This document shows, piece after piece, positions 7,158 to 13,517 of a stretch of 21,896 nucleotides of DNA (position 1 is its first letter; every line of letters begins with the position of its first letter). Origin of the DNA: Candidatus Jorgensenbacteria bacterium GWA1_54_12 (lineage in GTDB: Bacteria > Patescibacteriota > Minisyncoccia > UBA6257 > GWB1-50-10). The translations under genes were made by a program, and so were the position numbers. Under the pieces are notes generated by a model, which had not been told where the DNA came from, did not search any database, and was given only the letters and a program-made list of their open reading frames with translations. The stretch spans positions 10,414-32,309 of the forward strand of contig MFKH01000010.1 in assembly GCA_001779505.1 (NCBI GenBank). Reading direction: 5' to 3'.

Positions 7158-7185
7158 TGGACATTATACCCCGATATGCTATACT
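7158..7185 (+). promoter_or_regulatory. Extended -10 promoter for the LysM/M23 gene
   Basis: TGGACA (7158-7163; 5 of 6 to the -35 consensus), a 16-nt spacer and TATACT (7180-7185) preceded by TGC (extended -10). The predicted start of transcription is near 7192. The minus-strand TATAAT for the recombinase (7163-7168) lies within the same element, making a compact divergent promoter. Confidence 0.7.
7163..7168 (-). promoter_or_regulatory. -10 element of the recombinase gene
   Basis: A perfect TATAAT on the minus strand ends 6 nt before ATG 7156, placing the expected transcription start at the A of the start codon. No good -35 hexamer is visible at 16-18 nt. Confidence 0.6.
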
Positions 7186-7269
7186 CATTGCATTCGTACG
7201 GTACGCGACAAAACGGTCTCCCTAATACGGGAGATTTTTAATAAGGGGCTCTCATGGACGGCGCTCATC

Positions 7270-8256
7270 GTGCTCTGTGCCGGCTTTGTGGGAAAACTGC
7301 TCGTCGTGGGTGCTTTGGGAGCGTCGGGACGCGTGGTTTCGGAGAATCGCGGCGGCCCAATTGTAGAAACCATGCTTCCTTCGGGCGGGCTTGACGGCGC
7401 TATCGCACCATCGTACGCCGCCTCACCCAATCTCTTTATTACGGAAAACACGGCAGGCGCTCCGATAGTTCTCACGGCAGAAGGAACCGTTATCGGCACT
7501 GCCCGCCCGGCCTCTAACGTTATCCCGCTCCGGAGCGGAATCAAAAAGTACAAGGTACAATCCGGCGATACACTTTCGGACATTGCCGCGCACTTCGGCG
7601 TTTCACTTGATACGCTGAAATGGGCGAACCCCTCAGTGCGCTTTACGGTCGTGAGGCCCGGTGACGAACTGACTATCCTTCCCGTCACCGGCTTTTTATA
7701 CGACGTGGAAGAAGGAGATTCGCTCCAGGGCCTCGCCGCACGCTACGGCGTAAGCGAAACTTTGATCAAACGTTACAACTCGAGCTATCCCGAGCTTTTG
7801 GCGTCGGTGGGAGGGCAGATAATTCTCCCTCACGCGGAGCCGGAGAATGCGCGGGCATATTTCCAAAATGCGTCAAAGCGACTGCCGAATCTTGACGGAT
7901 ACTTTGTGCTCCCAGCGCGCGGCTGGAACTGGGGACAGCTTCACTACAACAATGCAATTGATATCGCCGCACGGTGCGGCGACCCGATATACGCTTCGGC
8001 GGAAGGCATCGTAGAAAGCGAATCATCGGGAAACTACTGGAACGAAGGGTATGGGAATTACGTGGTTATCCGCCACGGAAACGGCACGCGCACCCGTTAC
8101 GCGCACACGTTGAAAAACCTCATCTTGGAGGGTGACTATGTGCTCCAAGGAGAAGAAATCGCGCTTATCGGCGCAACAGGCAACACCGACGGGCCAACCG
8201 GATGCCACCTCCACTTTGAAGTGGAAGGCGCACAGAACCCGTTTGCGGTGAGGTAG
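7270..8256 (+). CDS. Secreted LysM-LysM-M23 (LytM-type) cell-wall protein
   Basis: Numbering from GTG 7270 (328 residues): hydrophobic N-terminal segment (1-20), two LysM peptidoglycan-binding modules (about 93-138, starting KYKVQSGDTLSDIA, and 143-188), then an M23 domain (about 222-325). The M23 motifs are GNYVVIRHGNG (262-272), the catalytic H279 (RYAHT) and CHLHFEVEG (312-320; H313, H315). In the first zinc motif, HxGxD is replaced by NNAID: the His position is N227 while D231 is kept, so activity is doubtful and a regulatory LytM role is possible. The frame stays open upstream to an ATT at 7192 and would add a Lys/Arg-rich n-region (RTVRDKTVSLIREIFNKG), so the true N-terminus may be longer. 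It ends 2 nt from the convergent traR gene. Confidence 0.9.
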   Translation: MLCAGFVGKLLVVGALGASGRVVSENRGGPIVETMLPSGGLDGAIAPSYAASPNLFITENTAGAPIVLTAEGTVIGTARPASNVIPLRSGIKKYKVQSGDTLSDIAAHFGVSLDTLKWANPSVRFTVVRPGDELTILPVTGFLYDVEEGDSLQGLAARYGVSETLIKRYNSSYPELLASVGGQIILPHAEPENARAYFQNASKRLPNLDGYFVLPARGWNWGQLHYNNAIDIAARCGDPIYASAEGIVESESSGNYWNEGYGNYVVIRHGNGTRTRYAHTLKNLILEGDYVLQGEEIALIGATGNTDGPTGCHLHFEVEGAQNPFAVR

Positions 8257-8258
8257 CT

Positions 8259-8597
8259 CTATTTCTTCTGCCGGCACGCAAGACACTGTTCCGATTCGGG
8301 ATTTTCTTTAAGGAATTCAAACGGGATTGCTGTGCCGCAGGCACTGCAGATTCCATAGATTCCTTCCTGTATGCGATGAAGCGCGTCTTCAATTCGCCCG
8401 ATGCGCGCTTTGAAAACCTGTTCCAGCGCAAGGTAATTGCCGTGCGCTTCGGACTCATCGCTCTCTTCGTCGCCAGAATCAATACTGTCGCCGAAATCCA
8501 ACCCGGCGCGCTCGCTTGCGAGGAGCTTTTCCAGCTCCTCCCGTTTCTCCATGAGCGCCTTCTCAAGTTCTTTGATTTGTTGCTCGGCCAATGCCAT
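8259..8597 (-). CDS. TraR/DksA-type C4 zinc-finger protein
   Basis: A 112-residue protein: N-terminal coiled-coil helix (1-30, many Glu/Lys), an acidic turn (GDSIDSGDEESDE, 36-48), a second helix (50-78) and a four-Cys zinc finger (C84, C87, C105, C108 in ICSACG and QCLACR). This is the DksA/TraR architecture; such proteins bind the RNA polymerase secondary channel and alter initiation, especially at stable RNA promoters. I chose ATG 8597 rather than the longer frame reaching 8660 because the family begins here and TATAAT (8604-8609) ends 6 nt upstream, giving a leaderless mRNA. It diverges from tsaD and converges on the M23 gene. Confidence 0.9.
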   Translation of the reverse strand: MALAEQQIKELEKALMEKREELEKLLASERAGLDFGDSIDSGDEESDESEAHGNYLALEQVFKARIGRIEDALHRIQEGIYGICSACGTAIPFEFLKENPESEQCLACRQKK

Positions 8598-8602
8598 ACC
8601 GC

Positions 8603-8609
8603 TATTATA
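8603..8609. promoter_or_regulatory. Overlapping divergent -10 elements (traR-like / tsaD)
   Basis: The 7-bp TATTATA reads as TATTAT (8603-8608) on the plus strand for tsaD (8 nt before ATG 8617) and as a perfect TATAAT (8609-8604) on the minus strand for the traR-like gene (6 nt before ATG 8597). A weak TTGCTC (8580-8585) lies 17 nt upstream on the plus strand. The two polymerases cannot bind at the same time. Confidence 0.65.
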
Positions 8610-8616
8610 CATAAAC

Positions 8617-9630
8617 ATGCGCATCCTCGCTATTGAAACCTCTTGCGACGAAACCGGCATCGCAATCTTGAATTTTCAAGGGTCTCTGGAAGAAGGTTTC
8701 AGCTTCTCTATTGAAGCAAATCTCCTAGCTTCCCAAATTGAGACACACCGCCCCTACGGCGGGGTCGTGCCGGGCTTGGCGCGCCGCGAGCACGAGAGAA
8801 ACCTCCCTATGCTCTTTAGAGAGCTGGAAGCTAAAAGCTTTAAGCTGGAACCTGATATTGTTGCCGTAACCGTGGGCCCCGGGCTCTCTCCGTGCCTTTG
8901 GGGCGGTATCACCTTCGCTGAGGAGATACATGGGAAGCACTTCTCAAAGGCGAAGCTCGTCGGCGCGAACCACCTGGAAGGACACCTTTACAGTTTTCTC
9001 CTTGCGGAGAATGCCGATGTTTCCGTATTCCCCGCCATCCATCTCCTCGTTTCCGGCGGACACACGATGCTTATCCTTATGCGTTCCCTTGTTGACTGGG
9101 ATGTGCTGGGCGAAACAAGGGATGATGCGGTCGGCGAAGCCTTTGACAAGGTGGCGCGCCTTTTGGAACTCCCCTATCCTGGAGGGCCGGAGATAGAAAA
9201 ACTTGCCGGCAAGCGAATGATTGGTATAAGGCGCAAATCATTTGAGTTCCCGGCGCCGATGCTCCATTCGGGCGATTACAATTTCAGTTATTCGGGATTA
9301 AAGACCGCGGTCTTGTATTATCTTCGGAACAATCCCCGCGCCAAGAAACCTGCGGTTGCTCGCGCATTTCAGGAGGCGGCGTTTGCGCCGCTTGTTGCTA
9401 AAGTGAAGCGTGCCACGGAGGAATACGGGGCGAAATCAATCATGCTCTCCGGCGGCGTCGCCGCGAACCGGGTACTCCAGGAAAAATTAAGGGTGCTCGG
9501 ACACCCCTTCTTCGTCGCTCCGCTGAAGTACAATACCGATAATGCCGTCATTATCGCGCTTGCCGCGTCCGTCAACCAGATTTCCGGGAAAGAATACCGC
9601 CTTGAGGCGCAGCCGAACCTTAGTTTATAG
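8617..9630 (+). CDS. tsaD: tRNA N6-threonylcarbamoyladenosine transferase
   Basis: Transfers the threonylcarbamoyl group to A37 of ANN-decoding tRNAs together with TsaB/TsaE (not in this window). The 337 residues open with the diagnostic RILAIETSCDETGIAI. Metal-binding His residues are H119 and H123 (ANHLEGHLYSFLL), followed by VSGGHT, GEAFDKVARLL, the FSYSGLKTA block, LSGGVAANRVL and the final NTDNAV with the metal-binding Asp. The ASKHA fold is complete. The frame is open back to 8437 but the extra 60 residues are antisense to traR and low-complexity, so ATG 8617 is the start; it has no Shine-Dalgarno and a -10 close by. It is followed after 9 nt by valS. Confidence 0.97.
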   Translation: MRILAIETSCDETGIAILNFQGSLEEGFSFSIEANLLASQIETHRPYGGVVPGLARREHERNLPMLFRELEAKSFKLEPDIVAVTVGPGLSPCLWGGITFAEEIHGKHFSKAKLVGANHLEGHLYSFLLAENADVSVFPAIHLLVSGGHTMLILMRSLVDWDVLGETRDDAVGEAFDKVARLLELPYPGGPEIEKLAGKRMIGIRRKSFEFPAPMLHSGDYNFSYSGLKTAVLYYLRNNPRAKKPAVARAFQEAAFAPLVAKVKRATEEYGAKSIMLSGGVAANRVLQEKLRVLGHPFFVAPLKYNTDNAVIIALAASVNQISGKEYRLEAQPNLSL

Positions 9631-9631
9631 T
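9602..9631 (+). promoter_or_regulatory. Candidate promoter for valS
   Basis: TTGAGG (9602-9607), an 18-nt spacer and TATAGT (9626-9631), which overlaps the tsaD stop codon and ends 8 nt before ATG 9640. It would give an almost leaderless valS mRNA in addition to read-through from tsaD. Confidence 0.45.
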
Positions 9632-9639
9632 GAAGAACA

Positions 9640-11754
9640 ATGGATAAACGTTTTGCTCATGAGGATGCGGAACGGGGCATCTACGATAAGTGGGAATCTG
9701 CCGGCTATTTTTCTCCGTCAGCTGACGGAAACGGCGAGCCGTTCTCTATCGTGCTCCCTCCGCCGAATGTGACCGGCGAGCTTCACATGGGGCACGCCGC
9801 AATGCTCGCGATTGAAGACATCATGGTCCGCTTTGCGCGTATGCGCGGGCGGCGGACGCTCTGGATTCCCGGCACCGACCACGCGGCAATCGCCACACAA
9901 TCAAAAGTAGAGAAAGAACTCTACAAGAAAGAGGGTAAAACACGCCGCGACCTTGGCCGCGAAGCGTTCCTGAAACGGGTTGAAGAATTTGCCCTGAAAA
10001 GTCACGACACGATTGTAAATCAGGTGCGCGCCATGGGAGCGTCATTAGACTGGTCCCGCGAAGCATACACGCTTGACGCGTTGCGGAGCCGCGCAGTCAA
10101 GGAAGCGTTCAAACGAATGTACGACGGCGGCGTGATTTATCGGGGGAGCCGCATTGTGAACTGGGACCCGAAGCTTCAGACAACCGTTTCGGACGACGAG
10201 ATTGATTGGAAAGAAATGAAGGGATTTTTCTACTATCTCCAGTACGGACCCTTCGTCATTGGCACCGCGCGGCCGGAAACGAAGTTCGGCGACAAATACG
10301 TCGTGATGCATCCGGCAGACGCTCGGTATGCGAAGTACAAGCACGGAGAGAAACTGGAACTTGAATGGATTAACGGTCCCGTCACCGCAACGGTCATTAA
10401 GGACGAAGCGGCCGACCCGGCATTCGGCACCGGCGTTATGACGATTACTCCATGGCACGACGCAACCGACTTTGAGATTGCCGAGCGGCACAGTTTGGAC
10501 AAAGAACAGATTATCGACTTCAACGGCAAACTGCTTCCCATTGCACGGGAATTTGCGGGATTTCCAATCGCGAAAGCGCGCCTGGAAATCGTGAAGAAAC
10601 TAGAGAAGAAAGGGCTGCTTGTTAAGGTGGACGAAAATTACGTTCATCGCGTCGCCACAAACAGTCGCGGCGGAGGCATAATCGAGCCGCAAATCATGAA
10701 GCAATGGTTTGTGGACGTGCATAAGAAATTCTCCCGTGATGGCAGGGAGATATCGCTGAAAGATTTGATGCGCGACACCGTCGCAAGCGGCAAAATTAAA
10801 ATCCTTCCCGAGCGTTTTGTGAAAGTGTACTTCAACTGGATAGACAATCTTCGCGACTGGTGCATTTCGCGCCAGCTCTGGTACGGGCATCGGGTGCCGG
10901 CGTGGTACAAAGGCGGCGAAACATACGTTGGCACCGAGCCGCCGGGAGGTAGCGGGTGGGAAGAAGACCAAGATACCCTAGACACATGGTTCTCGTCAGG
11001 CCTCTGGACGTTTTCCACGCTCGGCTGGCCGGAAGAGTCGGAGGATTTGAAAATGTATCACCCCACGTCGGTTCTTGAAACCGCCTACGACATTCTCTTT
11101 TTTTGGGTGGCGCGGATGATTTTGATGACCGGGTATCTCTTGAACGACATTCCCTTCCGTACGGTTTACCTCCACGGCATCGTGCGCGACAAAGAAGGGC
11201 GCAAGATGAGCAAGTCTCTAGACAACGGCATTGACCCCCTGGAGATGGTGCAAAAGTACGGCGCGGATGCGACAAGAATGTCGCTCATTATGGGTGTCGG
11301 CGCAGGGAGCGACACGAACCTGTCCGAAGACAAGATTCGTGCCTGCCGCAATTTTGCAACGAAGATTTGGAACGCCGCGCGGTTTTTGGATATGCGAAGG
11401 CTCCCTAATGTGACGATATCGGACGTCAATCACTCTATGATTGACATCCGATATCAATCAATTCTTGCCTCGCTGGAAAAGGTAAAAGCAGAAATTACGG
11501 CTCATCTTGAAGCGTACGAGCTCCACCTCGCCGCAGAAAAGGCATACGACTACTTTTGGAACACGTTTGCGAATAAAATCCTTGAAGATGTGAAAAAGGA
11601 GGGCATAACGCCCGATAACTACACTCTCCTACTGACTGTTTTCAGGGAGTGCCTCAAACTCCTCCACCCCTTCATGCCTTTTGTAACCGAGGCGGCATAC
11701 GAGGCGTTGAATTTCGGAGAAGGAAAGAAAATGCTTATCGGAGAAGAATGGTAA
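9640..11754 (+). CDS. valS: Valyl-tRNA synthetase (compact form)
   Basis: Class I synthetase charging tRNA-Val. The 704 residues include the HIGH motif HMGH (49-52) after PPPNVTG, the CP1 editing domain (about 195-345, with GTARPETKFGD 208-218 and PWHDATDFEI 271-280), the DTWFSSGLWTFSTLGWPE block (448-465) typical of ValRS, the KMSKS loop (522-526) and a helical anticodon-binding domain (about 575-700). It ends shortly after that domain with LIGEEW, so the C-terminal coiled-coil arm present in bacterial ValRS of 870-950 residues is missing. Small insertions are also trimmed. The stop abuts the stop of the convergent PrsW gene with no gap. Confidence 0.97.
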   Translation: MDKRFAHEDAERGIYDKWESAGYFSPSADGNGEPFSIVLPPPNVTGELHMGHAAMLAIEDIMVRFARMRGRRTLWIPGTDHAAIATQSKVEKELYKKEGKTRRDLGREAFLKRVEEFALKSHDTIVNQVRAMGASLDWSREAYTLDALRSRAVKEAFKRMYDGGVIYRGSRIVNWDPKLQTTVSDDEIDWKEMKGFFYYLQYGPFVIGTARPETKFGDKYVVMHPADARYAKYKHGEKLELEWINGPVTATVIKDEAADPAFGTGVMTITPWHDATDFEIAERHSLDKEQIIDFNGKLLPIAREFAGFPIAKARLEIVKKLEKKGLLVKVDENYVHRVATNSRGGGIIEPQIMKQWFVDVHKKFSRDGREISLKDLMRDTVASGKIKILPERFVKVYFNWIDNLRDWCISRQLWYGHRVPAWYKGGETYVGTEPPGGSGWEEDQDTLDTWFSSGLWTFSTLGWPEESEDLKMYHPTSVLETAYDILFFWVARMILMTGYLLNDIPFRTVYLHGIVRDKEGRKMSKSLDNGIDPLEMVQKYGADATRMSLIMGVGAGSDTNLSEDKIRACRNFATKIWNAARFLDMRRLPNVTISDVNHSMIDIRYQSILASLEKVKAEITAHLEAYELHLAAEKAYDYFWNTFANKILEDVKKEGITPDNYTLLLTVFRECLKLLHPFMPFVTEAAYEALNFGEGKKMLIGEEW

Positions 11755-12417
11755 TCACTTGCTCCCCAGTATCTCAAACTCTCTGAAAACGACGATGCTC
11801 GCACCGACGAGAAAAAGCGTCGGGACAAGAAGCAAGTTCTGCGATTGGAACGTCATAATAAGGTAATTGAAAATGCCGTGCACAACGGTGGCGACGACAA
11901 GTCCCTTAGCCAGTTTCCCGCGCGCCCAGAAATAGCCGACAAATCCGCTTGAAATGGCGTGCAGGAGTGTCGCGCCGACGAAGCGCAAAACGGCGATGCT
12001 GAAAAGCGCACCAACCGACTCGGTACCGCCGCGCGCAAGAAGGTGCGAGAGCACAAAAAAGTTTTCAATCGTCGCAAGACCCATGGCGGCGGTCACAAGA
12101 TAAATCATCGCATCAACCGGCTCGTCAAACTCGGGGCGCTTTCGCACCGCGAAATACGCCGCCAGCCATTTGAAAAGTTCTTCAATGAAGGCAAGGGTGA
12201 AAAGAGAAAAAAACACATCCTTGAAAAACTGCGCGAACCACTCGGTTGCAAATTGCAGAGCAACAATGGGAATGGCGGCGAGCATGCCAAGGCCGAATGC
12301 ATAAAGAATGAGCGCTTTCGGTTCGGGATGGCGGTCTGTCCGCAGAAAAAAGACAAGCCACAAAAGCCCGGGGGCTATCGCGGCAAGAATGACGGCAAGG
12401 AGTGGTAAAAGCGTCAT
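11755..12417 (-). CDS. PrsW-family intramembrane protease
   Basis: A 220-residue polytopic membrane protein with about seven or eight hydrophobic helices. It carries the PrsW signature residues: E79-E80 and K83 (FIEELFKW), E118-N119 (ATIENF), H153 (LLHAISSG) and H180 (VVHGIFNY). PrsW of B. subtilis is a site-1 protease for an anti-sigma factor; the family belongs to a larger class of EExxx intramembrane glutamic proteases. The substrate here is unknown and no anti-sigma factor lies nearby. ATG 12417 overlaps the Hsp20 stop as ATGA, so it is translated with the chaperone, which suggests a shared envelope or stress context. It converges tail-to-tail with valS. Confidence 0.9.
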   Translation of the reverse strand: MTLLPLLAVILAAIAPGLLWLVFFLRTDRHPEPKALILYAFGLGMLAAIPIVALQFATEWFAQFFKDVFFSLFTLAFIEELFKWLAAYFAVRKRPEFDEPVDAMIYLVTAAMGLATIENFFVLSHLLARGGTESVGALFSIAVLRFVGATLLHAISSGFVGYFWARGKLAKGLVVATVVHGIFNYLIMTFQSQNLLLVPTLFLVGASIVVFREFEILGSK

Positions 12418-12860
12418 TGCGCAGAGACCTTCACTTTCTTCCCGTGTTTCGCCTTCAGGCGGGGAAGACGGAGCGTGAGGATGCCGTTCTCAAAGTTTGC
12501 CTTCGCGGCATCAGGGTCAATTTCTTCGGGCAGGATGACCGTCCGGGAAAAGGTGCCCCAGAAGCATTCCTCGTAGTAGTAATCTTTTTCATCAATTGTC
12601 TTGCTCCGTTTACGCTCGCCGCGGATTTCAACCGCGTCACGCTTGATGTGCACATCCAAATCGGTTTCCGGGTCAATGCCCGCAATGGCAGACTCTATCA
12701 CAATGTCATCGCCATCGCGATACACGTCAACTGTGAGTTGCCCGTCTGCCGACGAGGCAGGCCCGTCTGCCTGCAAAGAACCCGCCACATCCGACGGTTC
12801 TGTTTTCAATGTATCCCCTTTCCCTCGCGCGAGTTCTTTGAAAATGTTTTTGTCAGCCAT
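12414..12860 (-). CDS. Hsp20/alpha-crystallin small heat-shock protein
   Basis: ATP-independent holdase chaperone, 148 residues. The N-terminal arm (1-41) is followed by the alpha-crystallin domain (about 42-135): LTVDVYRDGDDIVIESAIAG, the dimer-loop region around DYYYEECFWGTFSRTVILPEEID (93-115) and the conserved A-x-x-ENGILTLRLP motif (121-133), then a basic tail. ATG 12860 is chosen over ATG 12878 because homologues start here and TACAAT (12867-12872) ends 6 nt upstream, leaving no room for the longer form. Residues about 25-41 (VAGSLQADGPASSADGQ) are encoded by a GC-rich repeat (12740-12771) and look like an insertion. Coupled to the PrsW gene. Confidence 0.95.
   Translation of the reverse strand: MADKNIFKELARGKGDTLKTEPSDVAGSLQADGPASSADGQLTVDVYRDGDDIVIESAIAGIDPETDLDVHIKRDAVEIRGERKRSKTIDEKDYYYEECFWGTFSRTVILPEEIDPDAAKANFENGILTLRLPRLKAKHGKKVKVSAQ
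12740..12771. repeat. Direct and inverted GC-rich repeat in the Hsp20 gene
   Basis: GCCCGTCTGCC occurs at 12740-12750 and again at 12761-12771, a 21-nt period that keeps the frame. GCAGGC/GCCTGC also forms a hairpin (12757-12774 approximately). It falls in the disordered N-terminal arm of Hsp20 and resembles a REP-like palindrome captured inside a gene. Confidence 0.55.
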
Positions 12861-12866
12861 GTGCAC

Positions 12867-12872
12867 ATTGTA
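12867..12872 (-). promoter_or_regulatory. Extended -10 element of the Hsp20 gene
   Basis: TACAAT preceded by TGC (extended -10) ends 6 nt before ATG 12860. The expected transcript begins at the start codon. No heat-shock repeat such as CIRCE is visible. Confidence 0.6.
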
Positions 12873-12900
12873 GCACATCGGGCTGCGTTAAAGCACAGTG

Positions 12901-13428
12901 CTATTTTCCCTTCTGGTACGCTTGGTGCGCTTTCCTGATTTCGGCAAGTGCTGCCTCCCTGCCCTCCCAGCCCAAAACTTTCACTTTCTTGCTTTCCAGC
13001 CTTTTGTACTCTTCAAAGAAGTGTGCAACCTCCTTTAAGAGATGCGGGTTCATCGCTTTCACGTCTTCCAGGGTCTTTACGGTATCAAAGCGTGGGTTGT
13101 CCACCTGCGCGGAGAGAATTTTAAAGTCCTCCTCGCCGTCGTCAACCATCTTGAAGAGGCCCAGTGGCCGCACCCGCACGACGCATCCGGGAAATAAAGG
13201 GTAACCGCCCAAAACGAGCGTATCCAAATGGTCGCCGTCAGACGAACGCGTTTCGGGGATAAAACCATAGTCGGCCGGGTAATGGAACGGTGAGTATAGG
13301 ACGCGGTCAAGAACCAAAGCACCGAGCTTCTCGTCGTATTCATATTTGTTGTGGCTGCCGCCGGGAATTTCAATAACGGCATTCACAACGTCGGGGGCAT
13401 TTTCTCCGATGGGGATATTATGGAACAT
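12901..13428 (-). CDS. ppa: Inorganic pyrophosphatase, class I
   Basis: Soluble Mg-dependent hydrolysis of pyrophosphate to phosphate, drawing biosynthetic reactions forward. The 175 residues match the usual family length. Visible active-site elements: NKYEYDEKLG (27-36), LYSPFHYPADYGFIPET (44-60), the signature D64-G-D66-H-L-D69 (the fourth position is His where Pro or Glu is usual) and D94/D95 plus downstream Asp/Lys residues (KMVDDGEEDFKIL). The C-terminal helix is complete. The start ATG 13428 lacks a Shine-Dalgarno; TTTACA (13458-13463), 17 nt, TACGCT (13435-13440) ends 6 nt upstream. The gap to nusA contains a large palindrome. Confidence 0.96.
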   Translation of the reverse strand: MFHNIPIGENAPDVVNAVIEIPGGSHNKYEYDEKLGALVLDRVLYSPFHYPADYGFIPETRSSDGDHLDTLVLGGYPLFPGCVVRVRPLGLFKMVDDGEEDFKILSAQVDNPRFDTVKTLEDVKAMNPHLLKEVAHFFEEYKRLESKKVKVLGWEGREAALAEIRKAHQAYQKGK

Positions 13429-13434
13429 GTTTCA

Positions 13435-13463
13435 AGCGTAAAGCGTAAAACGGAAGGTGTAAA
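13435..13463 (-). promoter_or_regulatory. Candidate ppa promoter
   Basis: On the minus strand TTTACA (13463-13458; 5 of 6) is 17 nt from TACGCT (13440-13435; weak), which ends 6 nt before the ppa ATG. The region contains repeated TTTACGCT units, so the -10 match may be partly fortuitous. Confidence 0.4.
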
Positions 13464-13468
13464 GTCCG

Positions 13469-13516
13469 GTGCTCAATACCGAGTATTAAAGCGCCCCAAT
13501 ACTCGGTATTGAGCAC
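13469..13516. repeat. 19-bp perfect inverted repeat between nusA and ppa
   Basis: GTGCTCAATACCGAGTATT (13469-13487) and its exact reverse complement (13498-13516) flank a 10-nt loop. It begins one base from the nusA stop codon. There is no T tract on the minus strand after the hairpin, so it is not a standard intrinsic terminator for nusA. It could block read-through, protect mRNA ends or be a mobile palindrome. Confidence 0.8.
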
Positions 13517-13517
13517 G

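Noticed and set aside
7254..7256. ATG 7254 as the start of the M23 gene
   Set aside because: It is out of frame with the LysM/M23 coding sequence and its own frame closes after about 45 codons without any motif.
8437..8616. Longer N-terminus for tsaD
   Set aside because: The extra 60 residues are Ser-rich, antisense to the traR-like gene, and upstream of the diagnostic RILAIETSCDETG start; ATG 8617 fits the family.
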